Assembly: GCA_020631395.1 (NCBI GenBank)
Contig: JAHDHI010000026.1
Coordinates: 1-58,018 of the forward strand
DNA length: 58,018 nt
DNA from: Bizionia sp.
GTDB taxonomy: Bacteria; Bacteroidota; Bacteroidia; Flavobacteriales; Flavobacteriaceae
Direction of reading: 5' to 3'
This document shows positions 20,190 through 28,387 of this stretch, piece after piece. Both the position numbers and the translations under genes were made by a program. The notes below the pieces were generated by a model. The model made no database searches. It was not told the DNA's origin and saw only the letters and a list, made by a program, of their open reading frames with translations. Position 1 is the first letter of the stretch. Each line of letters begins with the position of its first letter.

Positions 20190-20211
20190 CCGACTTTTTA
20201 CCGACTTTTTA
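20190..20211. repeat. Tandem 11-bp repeat CCGACTTTTTA x2
   Basis: Two perfect adjacent copies, followed within 30 bases by three TTTAAAC words. The same TTTAAAC/GTTTAAA word forms the hairpin near the right end at 55,990, so these may be transposase-binding or end sequences. Confidence 0.6.
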
Positions 20212-20379
20212 AACGTTGTTTAAACCCTTTTTAAACACTATACTATACTTTACTTCTAAATGTAGCTAAAAACCCTTTGAAAGCAATAATAACAACGATT
20301 TTTTTTTAATCTGTACAAATTCAAATAGCTGCAAATTGATGATTTATTTTTAATTATGATAATTCAGTGAAAATAAATC

Positions 20380-20415
20380 TAGGGTTGCTTATAGGGTTGC
20401 TTCTAGGGTTGCTTT
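20380..20415. repeat. Tandem 12-bp repeat TAGGGTTGCTTN x3
   Basis: Three head-to-tail copies identical at 11 of 12 positions. Iteron-like spacing (12 bp, just over one helical turn) suggests a protein-binding array. Confidence 0.85.
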
Positions 20416-20649
20416 ATTTTGATGTAAAAAGTATTATAAATTCACCCCGAAACAATATAAAAATAGCATATAACTTGCAAAAACCTCTTTATGAAGCCCC
20501 CAAATTGTGGGTTAAATTAGAAGGTTTTTTTGTAACTGACAGATTATTAATTTGTTAGAGTTTTGGAGGTGTTTTGGTACAGTTTATGATGTTAAATGTT
20601 AAGCAAAATCTGAAAATATTTTTATCAATTTTCCCTTGTAAATAAAGGG

Positions 20650-20671
20650 AATTACGGGTTTTACCGTAATT
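20650..20671. promoter_or_regulatory. Inverted repeat AATTACGG/CCGTAATT
   Basis: 8-bp arms separated by 6 bases, upstream of the leftmost prophage operon. The core TACGG...CCGTA recurs at 33,513, upstream of another plus-strand unit of the prophage. Confidence 0.5.
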
Positions 20672-20705
20672 GAAAAAAATATATATATTTATATTGCGAC
20701 GATAT

Positions 20706-20719
20706 AGGACATTTTTCCT
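20706..20719. promoter_or_regulatory. Operator-like site AGGACATTTTTCCT
   Basis: One mismatch from the 14-bp palindrome AGGACATTTGTCCT (reverse complement of the site at 22,427). It lies about 107 bases upstream of the lipoprotein gene start. Confidence 0.45.
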
Positions 20720-20782
20720 CCCTAAGTTTAATTGTTCTTAATTTGTGTATAAAAAAAGAGAAATATGAGAGATATATCTTTC

Positions 20783-20828
20783 ATTATTTGATATTTTGAA
20801 ACTTCTAACTTTTAAAATATCAAATAAT
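20783..20828 (+). promoter_or_regulatory. 15-bp inverted repeat covering the lipoprotein start codon
   Basis: ATTATTTGATATTTT at 20,783-20,797 pairs perfectly with AAAATATCAAATAAT at 20,814-20,828, with a 16-base spacer. The right arm includes the first two bases of the start codon at 20,827. As RNA it would hide the start; as DNA it could be an operator. Confidence 0.7.
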
Positions 20829-20982
20829 GAAAAAATTAACTCTTTTATTCGTAGTAATGCTTAATATTTCTTTTTTTTCTTGTACAGTTGAAGATATTTC
20901 AGATGAAAACGATATACAACAAATAGATCCTACTAATAATGGAGAAGTCGACACAGAAGAAGAGGAGGAAACTGGCGAATAA
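20827..20982 (+). CDS. Small acidic lipoprotein, 51 aa
   Basis: 51 codons: a signal sequence with lipobox-like Phe-Phe-Ser-Cys (Cys at about residue 19) followed by a very acidic tail rich in Glu, Asp and Asn, with consecutive glutamates near the end. The acidic residues after the Cys fit surface export rules of Bacteroidota lipoproteins (inference). The start codon is inside a 15-bp inverted repeat. The 3' end overlaps the next gene by 44 bases. It is probably a lysogenic-conversion or exclusion gene, as it sits at the phage edge outside the core operons. Confidence 0.6.
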   Translation: MKKLTLLFVVMLNISFFSCTVEDISDENDIQQIDPTNNGEVDTEEEEETGE

Positions 20983-21745
20983 AACTAAATCAATAATTAA
21001 AGGCATAGTATTGCTTTGCGCAATTACTGTGTCTTTAATGCATATTATACTTCCAGCGAAATCAGAAGATATGATTTCGCACAAAAAGACTTACAAGCCT
21101 ATAATTAATGAAAGGGACAATGGCTCAGCTATTTTGTTGGATCAGTTAGAAACGAACAAGATAAGTAAAGAGGATTATATTGCTAAATTAAGAACACATT
21201 TAGCATCCTCCAATCTCAAAATTAAAAAATACAATGAGGACAAAAAGATATATGCTTTAGAGCATTCTTTCAATGGAAGAAATTCGCTTAAATACTGGTT
21301 TTTTGTTTTTGGTCTAGCTTTATCTTTTTTTGTATTATCCTTAAAATATGTTTATTCCAATGTAAAACATGCAGAATCTAACGATTTGAAAATTTCCATA
21401 TTGTTAGAATCAGTTGCGTGGATAACTGTCTCATTTTTTTGGCTATTACACTCCATAGTTGTAAAGACAGCAGATTTTGGAACAATGATATATTTGTTAA
21501 CAGGAGTTCTCATTTCTATTTTAGTAGCCGTTTCAATAGTTTTCTTTATAAAATACTCTATTATAAAACAGTTTTTCGTAGATAAATCTGTATCTGAACT
21601 GATTTCTCTTATTAGCGACCTTAAAGTTAACCATTACTTTAAGATGGCTTCAAAAGCATTAAATAGCAATAATAAAAAGAGAATTAAAGCAGATGCTGAA
21701 TTGGTTGATGAGAAGATTATAAACACTTTAGACCGAATAAATTAA
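20939..21745 (+). CDS. Hypothetical membrane protein with four helices, 268 aa
   Basis: 268 aa with a strongly basic N-terminus, one membrane helix at about 20-40, a soluble helical region of about 70 residues, then three hydrophobic segments (about 118-138, 155-180, 182-208) and a Lys-rich soluble tail. No family was recognised. It overlaps the lipoprotein upstream and abuts the 79 aa gene downstream (stop and start share a base). This three-gene unit at the prophage edge may act during lysogeny; its function is unknown. Confidence 0.65.
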   Translation: MEKSTQKKRRKLANKTKSIIKGIVLLCAITVSLMHIILPAKSEDMISHKKTYKPIINERDNGSAILLDQLETNKISKEDYIAKLRTHLASSNLKIKKYNEDKKIYALEHSFNGRNSLKYWFFVFGLALSFFVLSLKYVYSNVKHAESNDLKISILLESVAWITVSFFWLLHSIVVKTADFGTMIYLLTGVLISILVAVSIVFFIKYSIIKQFFVDKSVSELISLISDLKVNHYFKMASKALNSNNKKRIKADAELVDEKIINTLDRIN

Positions 21746-21984
21746 TGGGGGTGAGTCGAAAAGAGAGGGTAATCGATAAATTGAGAAAAAAAGGTCTAAT
21801 CACTAAAGAAGTTGAAAGCAACTTGTTTATGACCTTTGATGACTATATGGATGATATTGCTACCAAAGAAGTAGAGTTGCTTGAGGAAGTTAGTAGAATC
21901 AATGAAAAAAGGAAAAACAACCAGCCTCTTAGTTTCTTAGAAAAGTCTTTCTGGGAATATTTTATAAAAACATATAAAGTTTAA
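21745..21984 (+). CDS. Hypothetical protein, 79 aa
   Basis: 79 aa, charged and mainly helical (RKERVIDKLRKKGLITKEVE, then an acidic patch), with no membrane segment. It overlaps the previous gene by one base, so it is translationally coupled to the membrane protein. It ends 3 bases beyond the stop codon of the oppositely oriented repressor gene (tail-to-tail overlap at 21,981-21,984). Confidence 0.55.
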   Translation: MGVSRKERVIDKLRKKGLITKEVESNLFMTFDDYMDDIATKEVELLEEVSRINEKRKNNQPLSFLEKSFWEYFIKTYKV

Positions 21985-22388
21985 AATGAAGATTTTTGAT
22001 CTCCATTTGCGATATCTTCTAATCGCTTAGTGGCCTTCAATTTTTCAACCAAAGACATAAATGCTGGGATTTTTTTGAATTTATTTTCTTTCAATAATAG
22101 GTAAGCCACTATTTTTTCTGGATCAATATTCTCCAACACATCAAAAGAATCCTCTTTTATTTTAGAGATTAAATCGTCTGCCCTATCAATTATTATAGGT
22201 TTTATCCCTTCTTTTAACCATTTTTTTGAAATGCCAAAGCTTTTTTCAATAAGAATCAAATAGCCGTCATTAAGGCTGTCACGATCTAGAGCTTTTCTTA
22301 GCGTATCTCGTTTCATTCCTATTTCTTCAGCTACTTCTGTAAGCTTTACACCCTTTAAATTAAGGGCCTCTTTAAGGCGTTTCTTCAT
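21981..22388 (-). CDS. Phage repressor-like HTH protein
   Basis: 135 aa. An N-terminal helix-turn-helix of the Cro/CI type (KRLKEALNLKGVKLTEVAEEIGMKRDTLRKAL) is followed by a helical C-terminal part likely for oligomerisation. It lies immediately upstream of, and divergent from, the early operon. The divergent gap contains a perfect palindrome AGGACAAATGTCCT, so it is the best candidate for the lysogeny repressor (Mu c equivalent). There is no peptidase domain, so SOS-type self-cleavage is not expected. Confidence 0.75.
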   Translation of the reverse strand: MKKRLKEALNLKGVKLTEVAEEIGMKRDTLRKALDRDSLNDGYLILIEKSFGISKKWLKEGIKPIIIDRADDLISKIKEDSFDVLENIDPEKIVAYLLLKENKFKKIPAFMSLVEKLKATKRLEDIANGDQKSSF

Positions 22389-22416
22389 TTGGTTTTGGAA
22401 AAAAGTCCGTTTTTAT

Positions 22417-22447
22417 TTTGAAAACTAGGACAAATGTCCTTATTTTG
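22417..22447 (+). promoter_or_regulatory. Early promoter with embedded operator
   Basis: TTTG at 22,417-22,420 and TATTTTG at 22,441-22,447 resemble the -33 and -7 elements at about 20 bases spacing. The perfect palindrome AGGACAAATGTCCT (22,427-22,440) fills the spacer, so repressor binding would block polymerase. It drives the Cro-like gene and the transposase operon. Confidence 0.65.
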
Positions 22448-22468
22448 TTCCCATAAAGAAACAAATAT

Positions 22469-22771
22469 ATGAAAATTTATTCGGGTTTTGAAAAGGATAT
22501 TCACAATACACTAGCTGGTAACTTTAAAAAAGTTGCGGACAGATATGATATTTCAAGACGCTATGTCTCTATGATCTCCAATAGTAAAAGGGAGATAAAA
22601 TCCCAAACTTCATTAATTGTTTTTGTTGATTTATTAGAGATTCTTAAAGTCTTAGATCCTGATAAATATGAACTGTACTTACTAAGCATTAATGAAGGGG
22701 TGATTGTCCTATTTAAAGAAAGAGTGATTTCAATTTATGGGGAGTACTTAAAATTAATTGACAACGATTAA
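22469..22771 (+). CDS. Cro/Ner-like HTH protein, first early gene
   Basis: 100 aa. The N-terminal half reads as an HTH (FKKVADRYDISRRYVSMISNSKREIKSQTSL); the C-terminal half is hydrophobic and helical. It occupies the position of Mu ner: first gene of the early operon, divergent from the repressor and 12 bases before the transposase gene. A role as an early-transcription down-regulator is inferred from this. Confidence 0.65.
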   Translation: MKIYSGFEKDIHNTLAGNFKKVADRYDISRRYVSMISNSKREIKSQTSLIVFVDLLEILKVLDPDKYELYLLSINEGVIVLFKERVISIYGEYLKLIDND

Positions 22772-22782
22772 TCTAATCACCT

Positions 22783-24888
22783 ATGGAAACTCCTTATCAT
22801 TATTACAATAACAAATTGGGCTTTAAGATAAAGTATCTAACTACTGATAGAAATCACGTGGATAGCCTTTGCCTTATCTCTTATAATACATTGTACAAAA
22901 GAATGAAGAGTAAGACATGTTCAGAAAAACAATTACGTGAGGGTAACTGGGCAGGAGAGGCTTTGATCTTATTTAGTTCTCTGTCTCGAGATTATAAAGA
23001 TAGAATAACGAAGGCCTTTGGAGTTTATAAAGAAGAGATTAAAAAAAGTTGGTTTGCTCAACATTATGTAACTGATAGAAATGCCTTTGATATTTACGTA
23101 GCTCATCGTTACGGAGAGAATAAAGATAAGAAGTTGGACCTAAATTTAGTCGAGCAATATACTTACGATGCATCGATGTTAAATACTGTTTTACAATTAA
23201 AGACGAACCGTAAGGCCTATGCCAAGGCTTTAGGCGGTGTAAAAATTGATATTTGGGATTCATTAAGCAAAGATGTAAATGCTTTTAGAGAAGTACCCCA
23301 TAAATTACCAGCTACACGTGATGGATTGAGGAGAAAAGCTACAAACTATGCAAAGGCATTAAAAATAAGCAACAAAGAAGCCTATTTAAGTATAATATCG
23401 GGTCGTTTACAAAATCAAAATGCTAAAAAGGTAACAGAAAAGGAGCAAATGGCACTTCTAGATGAGCTTATTAGTAAACATACCAATTTAGAATATGAGC
23501 TCATTAAAGATGTCTATAACTCTGTGGCCAAACAATTGGGCTGGAAATCCATCACACGCCAAACTGTAGCAAATAGAGGCACCAAAAAGAAAATGACTAC
23601 GCATGCAGGTAGAAATGGATTGAAGTCACTTAAAAATAATGTTTTAATGCAAAACAAACGTAGCCGTCCAAGCTCTCCAATGTTGTATTGGACTATGGAC
23701 GGTTGGGATGTAGAGCTTTTGTATCAAAAAACAAGTGTTAATGATAAAGGACACAAGGTTACAACATACCACAACCGCTTAACAATTGTTGTAATATTAG
23801 ATGCTCATAACAACTACCCAATAGGCTACGCCATAGATACGCATGAAACCCCAACTTTAATAAAACAAGCATTACAAAACGCAATGCAACACGTTAAAGA
23901 ATTATTTGGTGATATGTATAGACCATTCCAATTACAAATGGATAATTATGGGTTTAAAACATTAAAGTCTACTTATGGAGCTGTCTCACCAAACTTTAAA
24001 CCAGCTGCAGTTGGTAATGCAAAAGCAAAAGTGATTGAGCCTTATTTTAATCGCATAAATAAAAAGTATTGCAAACTACTTAACAATTGGAGCGGACATA
24101 ACGTAGACAGTGGCTCTAAAAATCAACCAAACGAAGAATATTTAAATAAGATTAGAAAACAGTTTCCAGACAAAGAAGGTTGTATAAAGCAAATAGAATC
24201 AATTATCACTGCTGAAAGAGGTAAAGTGGGAATTGAGTATTGTAACAATTGGTTGAATACCAAAGAAGAGCATAAAAGCATAATGTCTTTAGAAAGTTAC
24301 TTATTGACGTTTGGCTCCAATACAGGAGAAACCAATAGGCTTAAAGGTTCTGGTTTGACACTTTCCATTTACGGGCAAAAACATACTTACGATTCTTACG
24401 AGGTGAATTTTAGACATCAATCACATTTGGAATGGTCAATTCAATTTGATACTAATGATCTGTCTCAAGTATTAGCAGTTTCAACAGATGGAAAAGAACG
24501 TTTCATTTTAGAACAAAAATACATACAACCGATGGCAATGGCTGATAGATCTGAGGAAGATGATGTTGAGTTGAAACGTGTCAGGGATTTCAATAAGTCC
24601 ATTGAAAAAACAATCATTGAAGAAAGATCTCAAAATGCGGAGATTCTTGACCCTCTTCTAAGCAAGGCTAATTTAAATGGCACTCTTGCAAAACTTTTGT
24701 TGACAGATAGTCTAGGACAGCATAAAAATAATAAATCCAAAGAACGGCTAGACGTTCATAAAAACGCAACTAAACTTAAAAACAAACAAGAACGAAAAGA
24801 AGAGAAAAAGGAGATTAAAACCTTTGCTGATGAGCAACAACAGTATTACAAGGATAAAGTAGATGTTAACGATTATTTAGATAATTAA
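22783..24888 (+). CDS. MuA-type DDE transposase
   Basis: 701 aa, about the size of MuA (663). Residues 170-270 contain helical DNA-binding regions (one near KSITRQTVANRG). The rve-type catalytic core has Asp306 (TMDGWD), Asp387 (QMDNYG) and Glu419 (KVIEPYF), the expected DDE triad. A Mu-C-like beta-barrel follows (about 500-600), then a Lys/Glu-rich tail that would contact the MuB ATPase. It cuts and joins phage ends for integration and replicative transposition. First large gene of the early operon. Confidence 0.93.
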   Translation: METPYHYYNNKLGFKIKYLTTDRNHVDSLCLISYNTLYKRMKSKTCSEKQLREGNWAGEALILFSSLSRDYKDRITKAFGVYKEEIKKSWFAQHYVTDRNAFDIYVAHRYGENKDKKLDLNLVEQYTYDASMLNTVLQLKTNRKAYAKALGGVKIDIWDSLSKDVNAFREVPHKLPATRDGLRRKATNYAKALKISNKEAYLSIISGRLQNQNAKKVTEKEQMALLDELISKHTNLEYELIKDVYNSVAKQLGWKSITRQTVANRGTKKKMTTHAGRNGLKSLKNNVLMQNKRSRPSSPMLYWTMDGWDVELLYQKTSVNDKGHKVTTYHNRLTIVVILDAHNNYPIGYAIDTHETPTLIKQALQNAMQHVKELFGDMYRPFQLQMDNYGFKTLKSTYGAVSPNFKPAAVGNAKAKVIEPYFNRINKKYCKLLNNWSGHNVDSGSKNQPNEEYLNKIRKQFPDKEGCIKQIESIITAERGKVGIEYCNNWLNTKEEHKSIMSLESYLLTFGSNTGETNRLKGSGLTLSIYGQKHTYDSYEVNFRHQSHLEWSIQFDTNDLSQVLAVSTDGKERFILEQKYIQPMAMADRSEEDDVELKRVRDFNKSIEKTIIEERSQNAEILDPLLSKANLNGTLAKLLLTDSLGQHKNNKSKERLDVHKNATKLKNKQERKEEKKEIKTFADEQQQYYKDKVDVNDYLDN

Positions 24889-24890
24889 CT

Positions 24891-25103
24891 ATGAATGCAT
24901 TGATAGCAGCATTAGAGAGAATTGAAACCAAAATTATTAATAAATGTGAACAACGTGATAAGACAGCACTACAAAGGTCTGACAAATGGCAAAATTCACC
25001 TAAAGGCAAACTTTATGAAACCAAAACAAAAATACTAGCAGACTCGGTATTTGATATTCGAGACAGTATAACAAAAATCAAAGCTTCACAAAACGAATCA
25101 TAA
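24891..25103 (+). CDS. Hypothetical protein, 70 aa
   Basis: 70 aa, highly charged and helical, between transposase and MuB genes, with 2 bases after the transposase stop and 1 base overlap with the next start. No recognised domain. Tight packing in the operon supports it being expressed. Confidence 0.6.
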   Translation: MNALIAALERIETKIINKCEQRDKTALQRSDKWQNSPKGKLYETKTKILADSVFDIRDSITKIKASQNES

Positions 25104-26053
25104 TGAAAGTAGATATCAAAAGAAAAATAGCAGAAAAGGTTCAAGAGTATATCGACTTACACAGTATAACTCTAGCAATCGTATCTCAAAGAACTGGGGT
25201 AAGAAAAGAATATTTGACAAGTATACTCAAAGGTGTTTACACATACAATGCAGGAAGTGGAAATATTGGGAATATACCTGATAAGCATTTTTTGAAACTT
25301 GCCGAGTTGGTCGATTTTGAACTGAAGAAGAGGTATTGGGTAAATAGAGCTACTCCTCAACTAACTCAAATGTTAGCTGTTTTAAAAGAAGCTAGAGAGC
25401 ATGCCTATACTCGACTAATAATCGGAGCAACTGGTTCTGGAAAATCACATACGATAAGCCTATATGTAAAACAACATCCTGTTGATGTTTTTTGTGTTAA
25501 AGTTGGCTCCGAAGATACTTTGAACATATTGTTGGATAAAGTGGCAAAAGAACTTAAAGTTCCTGTTTTCAAGCATAAGTCGATGAAGATTAGAGAAATC
25601 TCAAGAGCGTTGAAAATGCTATACTCTTATGGAAAAAAACCTCAATTGATATTCGATGAAGCTGAGTATTTAAAGGTATCTGCACTATGTTCAATCAAGG
25701 AGTTCTATGATTACTTGGATGAGTATTGCTCCATTGTGCTTATTGGAACTAACCAATTGACGGGGCAAATAGATAAATTAAGAAAGCAAGATGCCAAAGG
25801 CATCCCTCAATTATATCGTAGGATTAAGTTTGGGGTGCGTCATTTACCTACCATCGACAAATCATTTAAACTCTTTTTAAACGAAGTTACGGATAAGGAG
25901 GTGATTAAGTTTTTGCGAACTGAATGTGAAAACTATGGAGAATTGCATGATGTACTGGTGCCTTGTTTACGAGAGGCCGATAGATTGGAAATGCCATTGA
26001 CGTTACCATTGGTTAAACAAGTTTTAAACATTCCTAATACAGCATATTTATAG
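25103..26053 (+). CDS. MuB-type AAA ATPase, target-DNA selection
   Basis: 316 aa. An N-terminal HTH (LAIVSQRTGVRKEYLTSILKG) is followed by an AAA core with Walker A GATGSGKS (108-115), Walker B LIFDEAEYL (Asp185-Glu186) and sensor 1 (VLIGTNQL), and a helical C-terminal domain. Architecture equals MuB: ATP-dependent DNA filament that delivers target DNA to the transposase and gives target immunity. It is directly downstream of the transposase, as in Mu. Confidence 0.9.
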   Translation: MKVDIKRKIAEKVQEYIDLHSITLAIVSQRTGVRKEYLTSILKGVYTYNAGSGNIGNIPDKHFLKLAELVDFELKKRYWVNRATPQLTQMLAVLKEAREHAYTRLIIGATGSGKSHTISLYVKQHPVDVFCVKVGSEDTLNILLDKVAKELKVPVFKHKSMKIREISRALKMLYSYGKKPQLIFDEAEYLKVSALCSIKEFYDYLDEYCSIVLIGTNQLTGQIDKLRKQDAKGIPQLYRRIKFGVRHLPTIDKSFKLFLNEVTDKEVIKFLRTECENYGELHDVLVPCLREADRLEMPLTLPLVKQVLNIPNTAYL

Positions 26054-26725
26054 ATGAGACCGGCAGCTAGAACAGTGAAAAAAGAAACTAAGAAAATAAA
26101 GCTTAAAAAAGCACTTACCGTTGCGAACATTCAAAATCAAAAAATAGAATATGTGGCACTTACAGGATCATGGTTTGAAGCTTTGGGAAAACCTCAAAAC
26201 AGAGGGTTGTGGTTTGTGTACGGGGATTCTGGAAGTGGTAAAAGTTCCTACCTAATGCAAATGGCTAAAGAGTTTGCAGGAACAATGAAGGTTTTATACA
26301 ATCTGTTGGAAGAGGAAACAGACGATTCCGATTACATAAAACGAACAGAGTTGTTTTCAATGCATGAAGTGGCAGATAAATTCCACACAGTAAGTTATAC
26401 GCTAGATGAATTAGATGCTTATTTGGAGAAACCAAATAGACCAGGAGCTGTGTTTATCGATTCTTTGGTTTATGCTACCAAAGATTGGGAAAGATGGTAT
26501 GCTTTTAAGAAAAAATGGGCGCACAAAGTCATATTGGTTGTAAGTGCTCATGCCAAAGGTAAAAATCCTAAAACCGATTTTGAAGATAGGGTGCGCTTTG
26601 ATGCTAAGATGAAAATTTTTGTAAGTGGTTATTTGGCAGTTTGTCAAGGGAGAACCATTGGGGCAAATGGGGGAACCTTCATTGTTTATCAAGAGGGGTA
26701 TGAAAAATTAAGAGGAGCATCTTAA
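26054..26725 (+). CDS. RecA-like P-loop NTPase, second early ATPase
   Basis: 223 aa. Walker A GDSGSGKS (57-64) follows a strand GLWFVYG, and a Walker B-like strand is GAVFIDSL. The layout resembles the RecA/DnaB/Sak4 group rather than AAA proteins. It starts 1 base after the MuB gene. Sak4-like recombinases and DnaC/DnaB-like loaders in phages are similar in size, so it may aid replication or recombination. Classical Mu has no gene like this next to B. Confidence 0.7.
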   Translation: MRPAARTVKKETKKIKLKKALTVANIQNQKIEYVALTGSWFEALGKPQNRGLWFVYGDSGSGKSSYLMQMAKEFAGTMKVLYNLLEEETDDSDYIKRTELFSMHEVADKFHTVSYTLDELDAYLEKPNRPGAVFIDSLVYATKDWERWYAFKKKWAHKVILVVSAHAKGKNPKTDFEDRVRFDAKMKIFVSGYLAVCQGRTIGANGGTFIVYQEGYEKLRGAS

Positions 26726-26727
26726 AA

Positions 26728-27054
26728 ATGTATTTGATGGTGAGAGCTAAGGTTATCGAAAGGTTGAAGGTTACAGATGTTGAGTATGAAATAGAATTAT
26801 TCAACATATGGCTAAGTTGGTGTGAGGGAAAGACGCAAGACTACAAGTCAATGCAGCGATTAGTTATTTATCAACCGCTTTTTAATTGGTGGTTAAATGA
26901 ACTTGAAAAGCTTGAAATAGCTTTTTTAAAGGAAACTCAACCTTATGACAATTCATTGTCTTCCGAAATAGCTCTCGGTTACTGGAGAATAGCAACAAAT
27001 AAAATACATAGCCATTTCTCGAAAACTTTAATAAAGAAAGCAAATGAACTCTAG
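26728..27054 (+). CDS. Hypothetical early protein, 108 aa
   Basis: 108 aa, helical, tryptophan-rich (NIWLSWCEGK, FNWWLNELEK), no known motif. A second Met lies three codons in. It is 2 bases after the NTPase gene and in line with the operon. Confidence 0.6.
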   Translation: MYLMVRAKVIERLKVTDVEYEIELFNIWLSWCEGKTQDYKSMQRLVIYQPLFNWWLNELEKLEIAFLKETQPYDNSLSSEIALGYWRIATNKIHSHFSKTLIKKANEL

Positions 27055-27109
27055 AAGTAAAGAAATTGACAAAAATAATTTTGAAACATTAATTAATAGT
27101 AGATGTGAT

Positions 27110-27766
27110 ATGAATAAGGAAACTGAAGTAATCAACCCAGAAGAATTGACAGAGGATCAATTGAAAAGCCTTTTGAAAAAGAAGCAAGCAAAAGCTCGTG
27201 CTGTACAATTTGAGTTAAAAAGAGCTTACGAAGCAGATAACAATGCTTTTTGTGAGGAGACATTATCCAAGTTCAACGAATTGCACAATGAGCTAAAAGG
27301 GCTTAAAAATGTTGTTATCAATGATGCAAATGCATTATACATAAGGATGTATGAGGTAAATGGAAAAACGCCAAAGGAAATTAAAACTTTTTCCCGAATC
27401 AATACCTCTGGCAATATAAAAATAACGGTAGAACGTCAAGAACGTTTTGAGTTTACAGAGGAGGCCGTAGTACACATAAATGCGATAAAGGATATTTTTA
27501 AAGCTAAGTTCGAAGGAAGAAATAAAGGATTGTACAATATCCTTGATGGACTTCTTATAAAAGGATCCAAAGGGGACTATGACCCTAAGCTATTGGCAAA
27601 AGCTAGAACCCAAGTTAAAGCTCTAGGTGATGAGAAGCTAATTGAAGAGTTTGACAAACTAGATGATTGTCAGCGGATAACTGGTTCGTCTATGTATTGC
27701 AGAACCTATGTAAAAGATGAAAAAGGAAAATGGAAAGATATCTCTCTCAACTTCTCTAATCTCTAA
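27110..27766 (+). CDS. DUF3164-like Mu-phage protein
   Basis: 218 aa from the Met at 27,110; the frame is open back to a Met at 27,044, which would overlap the previous gene. The 27,055-27,109 stretch is AT-rich and looks like a leader, so I prefer the later start. A helical N-terminal third is followed by the phrase TFSRINTSGNIKITVERQERFEF and a C-terminal VKDEKGKWKDISLNFS. The pattern and operon position resemble DUF3164 proteins of Mu-like phages. Role unknown. Confidence 0.6.
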   Translation: MNKETEVINPEELTEDQLKSLLKKKQAKARAVQFELKRAYEADNNAFCEETLSKFNELHNELKGLKNVVINDANALYIRMYEVNGKTPKEIKTFSRINTSGNIKITVERQERFEFTEEAVVHINAIKDIFKAKFEGRNKGLYNILDGLLIKGSKGDYDPKLLAKARTQVKALGDEKLIEEFDKLDDCQRITGSSMYCRTYVKDEKGKWKDISLNFSNL

Positions 27767-27776
27767 TCCATTAAAA

Positions 27777-27962
27777 ATGAAAAACTACAAAGTATTAAAA
27801 ATAACACAGATTCTTTCAGCCGTGGTAGTTGTATTATCTGTATTGACTCTTCTTTTATCCAAAGAAATTGAGACACTTATTTCTTGTGTAATTGTGGAAA
27901 CAATAATGGGAGTAGTCTTTCTGGCAAGCAGTCACTACCTATTTAAAAGCCGCTCATTATGA
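27777..27962 (+). CDS. Small two-helix membrane protein, 61 aa
   Basis: 61 aa from the ATG at 27,777. Two hydrophobic segments (ITQILSAVVVVLSVLTLLL and LISCVIVETIMGVVFLA) with a short charged loop. It overlaps the start of the next gene by 4 bases (ATGA type). Function unknown. Confidence 0.6.
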   Translation: MKNYKVLKITQILSAVVVVLSVLTLLLSKEIETLISCVIVETIMGVVFLASSHYLFKSRSL

Positions 27963-28384
27963 TTCTAGCGAGCAAAAAACAAAAACAAGTCATAGCCATA
28001 CTTACCAAAAACGATAAAAGGTACAAATCGGAGCTTGTTATTTCTGAAACAAAGGATCCAAAAAGAAACAGTACAAACGATTTAACTCATGCGCAAGCCA
28101 ACCATATCATATCTATGCTTGGAGGTCGGCCATTGAAGTATGACAATTGGGCTTACTATGATAAAACAAAACAATCTCACCTGTATATTTTGAGCTTGTC
28201 TATTCAATTTGGGTGGTTCATTGTAGATGAAAGATATGGAGAGATAGCAGATCTACAGAAGTTAAGTGAGTGGTTGAAGTCGGATAAATCTCCTGTAAAA
28301 ATGCCAATAAAAGAAATGGCTCCAGAACAAATTAGCAAAGTGATCTTTGCTCTAGAGTCTATGGTGGATAATAAGTACAAGTGA
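27959..28384 (+). CDS. GemA-like (Mu gp16) regulatory protein
   Basis: 141 aa. Features: THAQANHIISMLGG in the middle and a C-terminal DLQKLSEWLKSDKSPVKMPIKEM followed by EQISKVIFALESMV. These fit the DUF1018/GemA family of Mu-like phages, which modulates host gene expression and DNA topology. Position in the early operon also fits Mu gp16. Assignment is by pattern, not alignment. Confidence 0.55.
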   Translation: MILASKKQKQVIAILTKNDKRYKSELVISETKDPKRNSTNDLTHAQANHIISMLGGRPLKYDNWAYYDKTKQSHLYILSLSIQFGWFIVDERYGEIADLQKLSEWLKSDKSPVKMPIKEMAPEQISKVIFALESMVDNKYK

Positions 28385-28387
28385 AAA

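Larger units (their letters stand above)
19957..20826. other. Gene-free left-end region of the prophage
   Basis: About 870 bases without a convincing gene. It holds the DUF4870 promoter side, then clusters of short repeats (CCGACTTTTTA twice, TTTAAAC three times, a 12-bp unit three times), a 7-bp and an 8-bp hairpin at 20,631-20,671, and an operator-like palindrome at 20,706. This is where the phage left end, transposase-binding sites and the leftmost promoter should lie. A 63-codon GTG-start frame (20,367-20,558) crosses the 12-bp repeats; I do not accept it as a gene. Confidence 0.6.

Noticed and set aside
20367-20558. 63-codon GTG-start frame over the 12-bp repeats
   Set aside because: It starts in the middle of a repeat-rich, AT-rich non-coding region, has no clear ribosome site, and its hydrophobic start is just the translation of the tandem repeat.
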